DNA of 64,000 nucleotides, from positions 32,111 through 96,110 of the forward strand of contig CAYURP010000003.1 in assembly GCA_964447175.1 (NCBI GenBank). The letters are read 5' to 3'. Below, piece by piece: positions 1-8,483 of the stretch. Every line of letters starts with the position of its first letter. Position 1 is the stretch's first letter. The stretch comes from CAYURP01 sp964447175. GTDB taxonomy: Bacteria; Zixibacteria; MSB-5A5; SM23-73-2. Both the position numbers and the translations under genes were made by a program. The notes under the pieces were generated by a model that was given only the letters and a program-made list of their open reading frames with translations, was not told the origin of the DNA and did no database searches.

Positions 1-1217
1 TAAATCTCTTTCTCAGCAGTGTCATTCAGTAAGAAAAAATATGCTGTTTTCTGATCACTCTCTACGAATTCAGCAACGCCCGGTAAGAGGAATTCATTTA
101 TTAGTTTTCCTGTACTAGTATCTATTTGATAACAGAAAGTATGCATATCAGACATTATCTCTGTTAGTGCATGATATGGAACAATACCTGGAATCACACT
201 CACCATATCCTTTACAACTGCCAAACCTCCTATACTATTCGTCCAATCTACCTTCTCCGTTTCAACAGATACTCTCCATAATATCTTCCCTTGGTGTAAA
301 TTATCCATTAAACACAATTCTTTTCTCGGACTCTTCATTTTCTTCCCGGAATATACGGACACATACCTACCATCATCAGAAATTGCAGCACTAAACACTG
401 TTAGTGGAAAACCTATCTGCCAAAGTATCTCTCCTTCTTTGCTAAAAGACACCAAGCCATCTCCATTGAAAAGAACGAAATATTTATTATTTGATGATGA
501 GATGATATGTAAGAATTTGTAAAAGGATAGTGTACGCCTATATTGATTCCTTGGAATTTTCCAGATCTCTTCCCCGGAAAAAGAATTTAATAAATAACAG
601 CCAGTATTGTCTTCATAAATCAGTTCACTATCGGAAAGTGCTTGAGAAAACCAATCGCCACCCTGATATTCTTCCCTTTCCCATAAGAATGTTCCTCTTG
701 AGTCATATACTTTCAATATATTATATGAATCTTGATTGTCCACAGTATGATAATATCTACCTGTCGGTGAGGACAGAAGCCATGATGTCAAGGTTAAATC
801 AAAAATCTCTTCTCCTTTGGTATCAATTACCTTTGTTTTCGACATCCCGTGTTCGAAACCTCTTATAAGCAACTTGGGTTCATCCCCTTCAACCATATCG
901 TATTGACGGCAGGATCTATTATCACATTCCATTGACCACTCGGTTGTGTCTTTGAAATTGATGAATCTTATATTCCTTTGATCACCATTCACTATCAATA
1001 TTGCTAAAGCAGTGGGATTGGCTCTGTAATTCAACATCTCACCTTCTATTTGCTTTGACCAGGTGATCTTCGAATTGGGGAATGCCTTTTTTATTAACTC
1101 CTGGGCATTAGCCAATTCAGGAACATCTGTTTGAGCATAACTCACCAGAATCAGAATGACAAAAGATAATATAAAAACCATTGAAAGACCGATAAGAAAT
1201 GAAACTCGGTTTTTCAT
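1..1217 (-). CDS. Exported beta-propeller-like protein, C-terminus outside window
   Basis: On the minus strand a frame opens at ATG 1217 and stays open for 405 codons to the left edge, so the C-terminus is missing. GGAGG lies 8 nt before the ATG and supports this start. Residues about 6-29 form a hydrophobic segment ending near SYAQTD, which reads as a signal peptide or membrane anchor. The exported part carries recurring short motifs of the form G-x-x-x-W (GTFLWERE, GEEIWKIP, GEILWQIG, GKILWRVS) every 45-60 residues, the spacing expected for blades of a PQQ-like or WD-like beta-propeller. I do not recognise a specific family and see no catalytic motif. The fold call is inference; that it is a real exported protein is well supported. 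It stands alone, with the next gene on the same strand 204 nt upstream. Confidence 0.8.
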   Translation of the reverse strand, partial: MKNRVSFLIGLSMVFILSFVILILVSYAQTDVPELANAQELIKKAFPNSKITWSKQIEGEMLNYRANPTALAILIVNGDQRNIRFINFKDTTEWSMECDNRSCRQYDMVEGDEPKLLIRGFEHGMSKTKVIDTKGEEIFDLTLTSWLLSSPTGRYYHTVDNQDSYNILKVYDSRGTFLWEREEYQGGDWFSQALSDSELIYEDNTGCYLLNSFSGEEIWKIPRNQYRRTLSFYKFLHIISSSNNKYFVLFNGDGLVSFSKEGEILWQIGFPLTVFSAAISDDGRYVSVYSGKKMKSPRKELCLMDNLHQGKILWRVSVETEKVDWTNSIGGLAVVKDMVSVIPGIVPYHALTEIMSDMHTFCYQIDTSTGKLINEFLLPGVAEFVESDQKTAYFFLLNDTAEKEI

Positions 1218-1297
1218 AATCTAACCCTCCGCACCTGCTTCACATTGCTTAAAAGAAGCCTTCTAATACCTTAATTTAGAAAGCTTTTCTCTTATTT

Positions 1298-1326
1298 AAT
1301 TTAATATCAATATTTTTATTTGTCAA
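1298..1326 (-). promoter_or_regulatory. Putative sigma70 promoter of the left-edge propeller gene
   Basis: On the minus strand a perfect TTGACA (1326-1321) is followed after 17 nt by TAAATT (1303-1298, 4 of 6 to the -10 consensus). Transcription would start near 1291 and give a leader of about 75 nt before the ATG at 1217. The -10 box is only moderate. Confidence 0.45.
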
Positions 1327-1420
1327 GTAAGATTTACATATTTAACCAGATTCTCGAGAGAAGCTTTTCAGAATAGTGTCAATTTCCTCTTAGGAATTTT
1401 TATACATACTCTTTAAAAAT

Positions 1421-2623
1421 CTACTTCTTACCCCAGGGTGGAAGTTTTTGTTCCCAGTTTAAAACTTCATATTTTTTACAGATTTCAACCACCTTATCCA
1501 CAGGTACTGCTTCTAATGTATGTCCGTCTTTTCCTTTTACTGTTGTGGCTTTAAGCACTGAATTGTAAACTGCTTCCTGGATTGCTTCCACAACAGCTAA
1601 GAAGAGTGGTGAGAGATGGAAATCATACACGATTTCCACTTCCCTTTTCAGGTCTTTGGGTTCGTGTTGAACTATAAGAGATGGATGTGTGGAAAAAGCG
1701 ATCACAAAATCTCCGGAGCCGTTACTGCTGAATGATCCAGCCTTTGCCAGACCCAGCACTCCCCTTTTTGCCAATCTGGTGAGCTGTCTTGAACTCAAAG
1801 GTGCATCTGTTGCTATTATGATAATGCAGGACCCCTCATCCTCGGATATAAGTTTATCGCTCAGATAGAATTTATTCAGCTCTCTGCCCACAGGTGCACC
1901 ATTTATCTCCAATATCCCTCCAAAGTTGGTAACTAACAGGACACCGATAGTATATCCGCCCATAGAATCAGGTAATATCCGTGAGGAGGTACCTACACCT
2001 CCTTTAAAACCCATGCAGTGAGACCCTGTTCCAGCACCCACTGAGCCCATTTCCACCTCTCCCTCACTCACCTGGTTTATGACTTCAAGAACGTGCTCTT
2101 TTTTTATGTGCATTCCTCTTATATCGTTCAGAAAACCATCGTTTATCTCAAAGACTACCGGATTGACAGACCTGACATTTTCATTACCCTTTTGATTCAG
2201 AGTATACTCAATTAAACCTTCAGCAACTGCTGGAACGCTCAGGGTATTGGTTATCATAATTGGTGTCTCGATATTACCTATTTCTTCGACCTGAGCCAAT
2301 CCAGTGGCTTTGCCAAAACCATTCCCAACATAAACTCCAGCCGGGACTTTTCTTTGAAATAGGTTTTCCGAGTGTGGCAGCACAGCGGTTATTCCGGTTC
2401 TGATATCATCCCCCTCCCATAAGGTGAAATGACCTACTTTAACTCCTTCTACGTCTGTGATTGCATTTTTCGGACCGGATTTAAGAATCCCCACATCTAT
2501 TCCCAGTTCTTTTGCAGTGGGTCGGGAGGGATTGATCTGGGCACAAAAGGCTATAAGACCGGGCATAAAAAAAGATATGAAAAAAACTAAAAAGCTTATG
2601 GTTTTAAAATCCAGAATTTTCAT
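1421..2623 (-). CDS. P1/S58 (DmpA-type) family aminopeptidase, exported
   Basis: This is a 400-residue protein of the DmpA / L-aminopeptidase-D-esterase family (MEROPS S58), whose members are N-terminal-nucleophile hydrolases that cleave themselves into two chains and release N-terminal residues from small peptides, esters or beta-peptides. Family hallmarks visible are the N-terminal ITDVEGVKVGH, GVYVGNGFGK near residue 95, GVGAGTG-like segment GSVGAGTGSHCMGFKGG (about 193-209) followed by VGTSSR, VTNFG near 231-235, and ATDAPL near 272. An N-terminal hydrophobic stretch (about residues 8-28) looks like a signal peptide, so the enzyme probably acts outside the cytoplasm. GGAGGAAGAA directly precedes the ATG. 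I did not assign the self-cleavage serine with certainty. The family is clear; the natural substrate is unknown. It is a single gene lying 105 nt after an MFS transporter gene on the same strand. Confidence 0.9.
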   Translation of the reverse strand: MKILDFKTISFLVFFISFFMPGLIAFCAQINPSRPTAKELGIDVGILKSGPKNAITDVEGVKVGHFTLWEGDDIRTGITAVLPHSENLFQRKVPAGVYVGNGFGKATGLAQVEEIGNIETPIMITNTLSVPAVAEGLIEYTLNQKGNENVRSVNPVVFEINDGFLNDIRGMHIKKEHVLEVINQVSEGEVEMGSVGAGTGSHCMGFKGGVGTSSRILPDSMGGYTIGVLLVTNFGGILEINGAPVGRELNKFYLSDKLISEDEGSCIIIIATDAPLSSRQLTRLAKRGVLGLAKAGSFSSNGSGDFVIAFSTHPSLIVQHEPKDLKREVEIVYDFHLSPLFLAVVEAIQEAVYNSVLKATTVKGKDGHTLEAVPVDKVVEICKKYEVLNWEQKLPPWGKK

Positions 2624-2728
2624 TTCTTCCTCCTTTCAGGATTAATGCTTAGTATTGGTAAAAACTTTTCTGAGCTTAATGAACGTAATCTTTTATTGCA
2701 TATGGTTTGATTATTCATTGCTTGATCT

Positions 2729-3886
2729 TTATAAACCCAGCCATAAAATCACACCAGCGATCATAGCCAAAACAGCTCCCAATAAAAAAGCATACGAAGC
2801 TCCCATGGTCTGCCATAAAAATCCGAAAATAAGGCTGGCAGGCAAAGCCGTAAATCCTAAGGTTCCATGAAAAATGCCATAAGCTGTGGCTTTTTTATCC
2901 CCTGGAACCAGATCCGCCACAAATGCTCTCATGGTTCCATTGGCAAATCCATAATAAAGACCATAAAAGGCAAAAAGAAGCCAGACCTGAAAGGTCTTGT
3001 TGGCCCAAGCAAATCCAAGATAAGTCAGGCTGTAGATCAGAAGGGCAAACAGGATTACTATTTTTCGTCCTGCTCTGTCTGATAGATAACCTGCTGGGAT
3101 GGAAAAAAGGGTATAAACCAGATTGACCACCAGCCATAAAAGCGGAAGCATCACCAGTCCTACTCCCACATCTTTAGCTCTCAGCATCAAAAATGCATCA
3201 GTGGAGTTTCCCAGACTGAAAATCAGGGTGACCAGAAGAAACAGCTTAAACCTCCGATCAAAAGCCGAGAGCTTCAGCTTAAACCGGGTATCATTTAAAG
3301 GCATCCCTCTTCTTTTCTCTTTAACTAAAAAAATTAAAACGAAAACAGATAGAATCGCGGGAATTGCGGCTAATAAAAACAGAGTGCGGTAATTGTTTTT
3401 CAAAAGAGGTAAAAGCAGGAAAGCCAGAAGAGGACCAACCATTGCTCCAGATGAGTCCATGGCCCGGTGAAGTCCAAAATAAATGCCCTTCCTATCCGGG
3501 GCTGAATCTGCAATAAGTGCATCTCTGGGCGAGGTTCTTACGCCTTTACCAAATCTATCCAAAAACCTGATCAGAAGAACATGCCACCCGGCACTGGCAA
3601 CCGATAGCAAAGGTTTTCCCAAAGCAGACAAAGAATATCCAAAAATAATCAAACCTTTTCTTTTCCCCACTCTATCAGACCAGAATCCTGACACGACCTT
3701 TAAAATACTGGAAGTCCCTTCAGCAATCCCTTCGATCAACCCAATAAAAACAAAAGTCACTCCCAGAATTTCAGTCAGGAAAAGTGGCAAAATCGGATAG
3801 ATCATGTCAGAGGAAACGTCAGTCAGGAAACTGACCAATCCCAAATAAACCACGTTTTTATTCAAACTCGTAATTTTTAGCTTCAT
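2729..3886 (-). CDS. MFS transporter
   Basis: A 385-residue integral membrane protein of the major facilitator superfamily. The family's motif A is clear in the loop after TM2 (GFWSDRVGKRKG, about residues 68-79), and a second copy-like GYLSDRAGRK begins the C-terminal half, the usual pseudo-symmetry of a 12-TM MFS carrier. Between TM3 and TM4 sits LDRFGKGVRTSPRDALIAD, a pattern seen in an efflux-type subfamily often annotated as drug or metabolite exporters. Substrate cannot be read from the sequence. The start at 3886 has only a weak ribosome site. The gene is divergent from the ribosomal protein operon that begins at 4003. It may be cotranscribed with the S58 peptidase downstream (105 nt gap), hinting at peptide or amino-acid handling, but this is inference. 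Confidence 0.88.
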   Translation of the reverse strand: MKLKITSLNKNVVYLGLVSFLTDVSSDMIYPILPLFLTEILGVTFVFIGLIEGIAEGTSSILKVVSGFWSDRVGKRKGLIIFGYSLSALGKPLLSVASAGWHVLLIRFLDRFGKGVRTSPRDALIADSAPDRKGIYFGLHRAMDSSGAMVGPLLAFLLLPLLKNNYRTLFLLAAIPAILSVFVLIFLVKEKRRGMPLNDTRFKLKLSAFDRRFKLFLLVTLIFSLGNSTDAFLMLRAKDVGVGLVMLPLLWLVVNLVYTLFSIPAGYLSDRAGRKIVILFALLIYSLTYLGFAWANKTFQVWLLFAFYGLYYGFANGTMRAFVADLVPGDKKATAYGIFHGTLGFTALPASLIFGFLWQTMGASYAFLLGAVLAMIAGVILWLGL

Positions 3887-3950
3887 CTGGTCGATTAAAA
3901 CAATTTAGATAATATTTTATCGATTTTATAAGAATTGTCAACAATTTTGC

Positions 3951-3978
3951 TTGACAATTGAGTATATATACCTATATT
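3951..3978 (+). promoter_or_regulatory. Promoter of the rplM-rpsI operon
   Basis: TTGACA (3951-3956), 16-nt spacer, TATATT (3973-3978). Transcription should start near 3985, leaving an 18-nt leader before ATG 4003. This rules out an upstream in-frame TTG at 3958, which lies inside the promoter itself. The box sequences match two or three other promoters in this window. Confidence 0.7.
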
Positions 3979-4002
3979 TGTGGTTTTAAAGTGAGTGAAA
4001 TT

Positions 4003-4443
4003 ATGAAGACATATGTACCTAAGATTGATGAAGTAAGCAAAAAATGGTATCTGGTAGATGCCCGGGGTAAAGTACTGGGAAGATTAGCCACCCAGATAGC
4101 TAAAACATTGAGAGGCAAAAACAAACCCCAATTCACTCCCCATCTGGATGTAGGTGATTTTGTGGTGGTGATAAATGCGGAAAAGGTGGTTTTAACCGGT
4201 AAAAAGGAAAAGACCAAAACCTATTACCATCATACCGGTTATCCCGGAGGATTAAGAGCCGTTTCCTTTTCCGATTACATAAAAACCAAGCCGGAGGAGC
4301 TTTTCACCCAGGCGGTCAAAGGAATGTTGCCGCATAATCGGCTGGGAAGGAAAATCTTGTCCAAATTATTTGTTTATAGAGGAGAAAAACATCCCCACCA
4401 GGCACAGAAGCCTGAACCCATAAATCTGGGATTAAGGAGGTGA
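4003..4443 (+). CDS. rplM: 50S ribosomal protein L13
   Basis: Ribosomal protein uL13, an early 23S rRNA-binding assembly protein of the large subunit. The 146-residue product starts MKTYVPK and contains the family core WYLVDARGKVLGRLA (about 14-28), VVINAEKVVLTGKK and YHHTGYPGG. Length matches the usual 142-150 residues. I chose ATG 4003 because the frame's upstream TTG (3958) overlaps the -35/-10 region and would add 15 non-conserved residues. The gene is followed after 4 nt by rpsI, the near-universal rplM-rpsI pair. In many bacteria the two proteins are co-translated from one mRNA, and the spacing here fits that. Confidence 0.97.
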   Translation: MKTYVPKIDEVSKKWYLVDARGKVLGRLATQIAKTLRGKNKPQFTPHLDVGDFVVVINAEKVVLTGKKEKTKTYYHHTGYPGGLRAVSFSDYIKTKPEELFTQAVKGMLPHNRLGRKILSKLFVYRGEKHPHQAQKPEPINLGLRR

Positions 4444-4447
4444 AATA

Positions 4448-4840
4448 TTGGCAACAAAAGTCTTTCAGGGAACTGGAAGAAGAAAAACAGCAGTAGCTCA
4501 GGTAAGGTTATCTCCGGGCACTGGCAGAAAAATCGTTAACGGAAAACAATTGCATCAATACCTGGGTCGGGAAAACTTAGTCATCGAGACGGAAAAACCT
4601 CTGGATGCAACTAACACAAACGGGAAAATGGATATCATCTGTATAGCCAAAGGAGGCGGCATTGCAGCTCAAGCAGGAGCAATTAAGCTGGGAATAGCCC
4701 GAGCCCTGATTAAATTCGATGAAAGCTTCAAAAAAGTCCTGAAAAAAGAGGGACTTTTAACTCGAGATCCCAGAATGGTCGAACGAAAAAAATATGGACA
4801 GGTTAAAGCCAGGAAGAGATACCAATACTCAAAGAGATAA
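4448..4840 (+). CDS. rpsI: 30S ribosomal protein S9
   Basis: Ribosomal protein uS9 (130 residues, family-typical length). Its extended basic C-terminal tail reaches the P-site tRNA, and the expected ending is present: RDPRMVERKKYGQVKARKR then YQYSKR. GTGRRKTAVAQVRL at the N-terminus and GGGIAAQAGAIKLGIARAL in the middle are family motifs. Translation starts at TTG 4448, supported by a strong AAGGAGG at 4434-4440 that overlaps the end of rplM. No ATG gives the right N-terminus. A 65-nt gap separates it from rpsB. Confidence 0.97.
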   Translation: MATKVFQGTGRRKTAVAQVRLSPGTGRKIVNGKQLHQYLGRENLVIETEKPLDATNTNGKMDIICIAKGGGIAAQAGAIKLGIARALIKFDESFKKVLKKEGLLTRDPRMVERKKYGQVKARKRYQYSKR

Positions 4841-4905
4841 TCGAGAATAAAAAACGTGTTTAAACCTTAAAACAGAATTAAGTAAACTTCCAAAAAAGGA
4901 ATTAA

Positions 4906-5622
4906 ATGGAGATAAGTATCAAAGATTTATTGGAAGCTGGAGTTCACTTCGGTCATCAGACCAAAAGATGGAATCCCAAGATGAAAGGGTTCATCTTCAC
5001 TGATCGAAACGGAATATACATCATAGACTTACAAAAGACCTTAATCTGTTTGGAGAGGGCTTGCCTTAAGGTTAAAGAGGTGGTGGCAAAAGGAGGGCAA
5101 GTTTTCTTTGTGGGAACTAAAAAGCAAGCCAAAGACGTAGTTAAAGAAGAAGCCAAAAGATGTGGAATGCCCCATGTGACTGAGCGCTGGCTGGGAGGAA
5201 TGTTAACCAACTTCCATACCATCCGGCTGAATATAAAAAGGTTAAAGGATCTGGAGAAGATGAAAGAGGATGGAACCTACCAGAAGCTCACCAAAAAAGA
5301 AGCCTTGAAACTGGAGAGGTTGAGAGAGAAATTGGAGAAAGCCATAGGGGGAATAAAAGATGTTACCCGGCACCCGGGATTGATCTATGCGGTCGATGCC
5401 AAAAAGGAAAGGATCGCAGTTGCAGAGGCAAATAAACTGGGAATTCCGGTGGTGGCTATAATAGATACCAACTCGGACCCCGATCCAATAGATTTTCCTA
5501 TTGCAGGCAACGATGATGCCATAAAGTCGATCAAGGTAATCACCCATCAAATTACCAATGCCGTACTGGAGGCTCAAAAGAAAACCCTGGAGAAAGAAGA
5601 AGTAGCTACAAAAACCAGTTAA
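4906..5622 (+). CDS. rpsB: 30S ribosomal protein S2
   Basis: Ribosomal protein uS2, 238 residues. Conserved signatures are the N-terminal LLEAGVHFGHQTKRWNPKM, IYIIDLQKTL, FVGTKKQAKD, RWLGGMLTNF and the late IDTNSDPDPIDFPIAGNDDA. It is required for binding S1 and for initiation on the small subunit. The spacer before it carries AAGGA about 6 nt upstream of the ATG. It starts the rpsB-tsf-pyrH-frr run, the classic translation and UMP-kinase order, here placed directly behind rplM-rpsI. Confidence 0.97.
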   Translation: MEISIKDLLEAGVHFGHQTKRWNPKMKGFIFTDRNGIYIIDLQKTLICLERACLKVKEVVAKGGQVFFVGTKKQAKDVVKEEAKRCGMPHVTERWLGGMLTNFHTIRLNIKRLKDLEKMKEDGTYQKLTKKEALKLERLREKLEKAIGGIKDVTRHPGLIYAVDAKKERIAVAEANKLGIPVVAIIDTNSDPDPIDFPIAGNDDAIKSIKVITHQITNAVLEAQKKTLEKEEVATKTS

Positions 5623-5644
5623 TCAAAAGAACAAAGGATTAAAA

Positions 5645-6241
5645 ATGGTGGAGATAACTGCAGAGCTGGTTAAGAAATTGAGGGAGAGAACCGGAGCGGG
5701 AATGATGGACTGCAAAAAAGCTCTGGAGAAATCAGATGGGGATATGGATAAAGCCATAGATGTCCTTCGGGAAAAAGGGATGGCATCTGCAGCCAAAAGA
5801 AGTAGCCGGGTAGCTAACGAGGGAATCATTTATTCCTACATCCATCCCGGAGATAGACTGGGAGTAATGCTGGAATTAAACTGTGAAACGGATTTCGTTG
5901 CCCGGACCGATGATTTCAAAACTCTGGCTAAAGATGTATCCATGCAGATCGCAGCCACCAACCCCCTGGTGATCTCTCGTGAGGATCTGAAAGAGGAATT
6001 GATTCAGAAGGAAAAGGATATATATAAAGCTCAAGCCAAATCACAAAACAAGCCAGAAAAGGTAACAGATAAAATAGTCGAAGGTAAACTGGAAAAGTAC
6101 TTTCAGGAAGTGTGTTTGCTGGAGCAGCTTTTTATCAAGGACGAACACAAAACCGTTCAAGAGAGAATCACAGAAACCATAGCAAAATTAGGTGAGAATA
6201 TTTCTGTGAAGAGGTTCGCTCGCTTTAGAGTGGGAGAATGA
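5645..6241 (+). CDS. tsf: Translation elongation factor Ts
   Basis: EF-Ts, the nucleotide exchange factor for EF-Tu. The 198-residue length is that of the short form (one dimerisation-core repeat) seen in Thermus and many deep lineages, rather than the ~280-residue E. coli form. The N-terminal helical domain reads TAELVKKLRERTGAGMMDCK, and the contact region for EF-Tu is seen in ELNCETDFVART (about residues 77-88). The C-terminus FVKRFARFRVGE-like segment completes the core. It lies 22 nt after rpsB and is followed by pyrH after about 60 nt. Confidence 0.96.
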   Translation: MVEITAELVKKLRERTGAGMMDCKKALEKSDGDMDKAIDVLREKGMASAAKRSSRVANEGIIYSYIHPGDRLGVMLELNCETDFVARTDDFKTLAKDVSMQIAATNPLVISREDLKEELIQKEKDIYKAQAKSQNKPEKVTDKIVEGKLEKYFQEVCLLEQLFIKDEHKTVQERITETIAKLGENISVKRFARFRVGE

Positions 6242-6303
6242 CCTTCTGAATTGATCCCCGTGAAAGATACCGATTCTCTTTGAAATCATTTCAAAGAATT
6301 AAA

Positions 6304-7023
6304 ATGAGGAGACCTGCATATAACCGCATCCTTTTAAAAATCTCAGGGGAGGTGCTGTGGGGGAAAAAGGGCTCGGGCATTGATCCTGAAATGGCCTCCT
6401 CCATTGCTCACCAGATTAAAGATATTCACCGGATGGGAGTCCAGGTGGGCATTATGGTGGGTGGGGGGAACATCTTCAGAGGATGGAGTGCTGAAAAGAT
6501 CGGCATGGACCGGGTTTCAGCCGATTATATGGGGATGTTAGCCACGGTGATAAACGCTTTAGCTTTGCAGGATGCCCTGGAGAAAAAAAATCTTTTCACC
6601 CGGGTAATGACCGCCATCCATATGGAGAAGGTGGCCGAGCCCTTTATAAGGCGTCGGGCAGTAAGGCATTTAGAAAAGAAGCGAATCATCATTTTAGCCG
6701 GTGGAACCGGAAATCCCTACTTTACCACAGATACTGCCGCAGCCCTGAGAGCCATTGAGATAGAAGCCCAGGTGATAATGAAAGGCACTAAAGTGGATGG
6801 AGTCTACTCTGATGATCCCAAGAAAAATTCCCGAGCTAAAATGTTCAAATCCCTTACTTATCTTGAGGTTTTGAATAAACAGCTGAAAGTTATGGATAGC
6901 ACTGCCATCTCTTTATGCATGGACAATCAGCTTCCCATCATCGTTTTCAACCTGCAAAAGGAAGGGAATCTGAGGAAAATAATGCAAGGTAAAAAAATCG
7001 GAACACTAATTAAAGCAAAATAA
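6304..7023 (+). CDS. pyrH: UMP kinase
   Basis: UMP kinase of the amino-acid-kinase fold, converting UMP to UDP with ATP. The 239-residue product begins MRRPAYNRILLKISGEVLWG; the LLKISGE motif binds phosphate, and GGGNIFRGW, TVINALALQDAL, GGTGNPYFTTDTAAALRA and MKGTKVDGVYSDDP are family signatures in the expected order. A TTG at 6280 would add eight residues, but the ATG at 6304 gives the family's usual start and length. No strong ribosome site is visible at either. It belongs to the rpsB-tsf-pyrH-frr transcription unit. Confidence 0.95.
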   Translation: MRRPAYNRILLKISGEVLWGKKGSGIDPEMASSIAHQIKDIHRMGVQVGIMVGGGNIFRGWSAEKIGMDRVSADYMGMLATVINALALQDALEKKNLFTRVMTAIHMEKVAEPFIRRRAVRHLEKKRIIILAGGTGNPYFTTDTAAALRAIEIEAQVIMKGTKVDGVYSDDPKKNSRAKMFKSLTYLEVLNKQLKVMDSTAISLCMDNQLPIIVFNLQKEGNLRKIMQGKKIGTLIKAK

Positions 7024-7082
7024 GGAAAAGTTTATTTCCTGACCTTAACTATGCAAGTTAAAACATAAACAGAGGGGTTGAA

Positions 7083-7643
7083 ATGGAAATAAAGAAACTT
7101 TACACCGACACCGAGGATCGGATGCAGAAGACAATTGATGCTATCCAGCGAGAGCTGGCCAGCATCAGGACTGGAAGAGCTAGTACCTCTCTGGTGGAGG
7201 GGATAAAGGTGGATTACTACGGAACCCTGACCCCCTTATCCCAGGTAGCCAGCGTAGCCATTCCCGATCCAAAGCTTTTAGTGATTCAACCCTGGGAAAA
7301 AAAGTTAATCCCGGAAATCACCAAGGCCATCCAGAAATCAAACCTGGGGTTAAATCCTTTACCTGACGCCAATGTGATAAGGTTACCCATACCTCCATTA
7401 ACCGAGGAGAGGAGAAAGGATCTGGTGAAGCTGGTAAAGAAGATCTCCGAGGAGGGCAAGATCGCACTGCGGAATATTCGCCGGGAAGCCAACGATCAGA
7501 CTAAAAAAGCAGAAAAGGAAAAGAAGGTCTCAGAGGACGATTCCAGAAAAGCCCAGGAGAAAATTCAGGAGATAACGGATAAGTACATCGAGTCCATAGA
7601 CAATTCGGTGAAGAAAAAAGAAGAAGAGATGATGGAGGTTTAA
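7083..7643 (+). CDS. frr: Ribosome recycling factor
   Basis: Ribosome recycling factor, which with EF-G splits post-termination ribosomes. Length 186 residues, as usual. Conserved features are the helix DTEDRMQKTIDAIQRELASIRTGRAS-like N-terminal region, the domain II segment YYGTLTPLSQVASVAIPDP, IQPWEK, and PIPPLTEERRKDLVK at the return to domain I. AGAGGGGTTGAA precedes the ATG. It ends directly before a run of heptanucleotide repeats that fills the spacer to uppS. Confidence 0.97.
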   Translation: MEIKKLYTDTEDRMQKTIDAIQRELASIRTGRASTSLVEGIKVDYYGTLTPLSQVASVAIPDPKLLVIQPWEKKLIPEITKAIQKSNLGLNPLPDANVIRLPIPPLTEERRKDLVKLVKKISEEGKIALRNIRREANDQTKKAEKEKKVSEDDSRKAQEKIQEITDKYIESIDNSVKKKEEEMMEV

Positions 7644-7676
7644 AGAGATAAGAGTTAAGAGTAGAGAGTAAAGAGC
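7644..7676 (+). repeat. Heptanucleotide tandem repeat (AGAGTAA-type)
   Basis: Directly after the frr stop the plus strand reads as imperfect 7-nt units AGAGATA, AGAGTTA, AGAGTAG, AGAGTAA, AGAGCTG. It belongs to the same short tandemly repeated family found in reverse orientation near 35.1, 40.7, 49.4-49.6 and 53.7 kb. Confidence 0.75.
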
Positions 7677-7715
7677 TGCAAAAGACTGGGCTTTTTGTTG
7701 ATAGGGTGAGCATTT

Positions 7716-8462
7716 TTGAGCGAAGATGTTGAAAGATTAAAACAGACCATTTTAAAAAGAGGGAAGCTGCCTCTTCACGTCGCTATTATAATGGACGGGA
7801 ACGGCAGGTGGGCGAAAAAAAGGGGATTGCCCAGGATAGCTGGGCACCAGGCTGGTGTGAAGGCGGTTAAAAGGATCGTCAGGGTAGCAAGCGAGATAGG
7901 GATTAAATATCTAACCCTTTATACTTTTTCCACTGAGAACTGGAAAAGACCCAAGGAGGAGGTCTCCGCTATTATGAAACTTCTGGAACAGACCACACGA
8001 CGTGAAATTGATGAGCTGGACAAAAGCAACGTAAAATTAATCACCACCGGCAGAATCGAGGAACTCTCCCCCAAAAGGAGAAACATTTTGGAAAAAGCCA
8101 CCCAGAAAACTAAAGACAATACCGGATTAACTTTAAATCTGGCTTTAAGCTACAGCGGAAGAATCGAGATATTGGATGCTGTAAAAAAACTGGCCCAGGA
8201 CGTAGAACAAGGAAAACTTGAAATCAAAAATATAGATGAAAACCTCTTTTCAAAATACCTGTATACAAAGGATCTACCGGATCCGGATCTTCTGATAAGA
8301 ACCTCAGGCGAGATGCGACTCTCTAATTTCCTTTTGTGGCAAACCTCATATACCGAGCTTTATATAACCCAGGTCCTCTGGCCCGACTTCTCAATAGAAA
8401 ATTTCTACAAGGCAATATTAAATTATCAGGAAAGGGAGAGAAGATTCGGCAGGGTGAATTGA
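7716..8462 (+). CDS. uppS: Undecaprenyl diphosphate synthase (cis-prenyltransferase)
   Basis: Cis-prenyltransferase that builds the undecaprenyl diphosphate carrier for peptidoglycan and polysaccharide synthesis. The 248-residue protein has the catalytic MDGNGRWAKKRG (Asp27 is the conserved magnesium-binding aspartate), GHQAGVKAV, LTLYTFSTENWKRP, LALSYSGRIEI and the C-terminal DPDLLIRTSGEMRLSNFL that binds the diphosphate. Translation begins at TTG 7716 behind ATAGGGTGAG. It heads the membrane-precursor pair uppS-cdsA, 21 nt apart, in the conserved order frr-uppS-cdsA. Confidence 0.96.
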   Translation: MSEDVERLKQTILKRGKLPLHVAIIMDGNGRWAKKRGLPRIAGHQAGVKAVKRIVRVASEIGIKYLTLYTFSTENWKRPKEEVSAIMKLLEQTTRREIDELDKSNVKLITTGRIEELSPKRRNILEKATQKTKDNTGLTLNLALSYSGRIEILDAVKKLAQDVEQGKLEIKNIDENLFSKYLYTKDLPDPDLLIRTSGEMRLSNFLLWQTSYTELYITQVLWPDFSIENFYKAILNYQERERRFGRVN

Positions 8463-8483
8463 AAAACAGGAAAATCTTATTGA

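Noticed and set aside
3958..4002. N-terminal extension of L13 from TTG 3958
   Set aside because: The codon lies between the -35 and -10 boxes of the operon's promoter and the extra residues are not part of the family.
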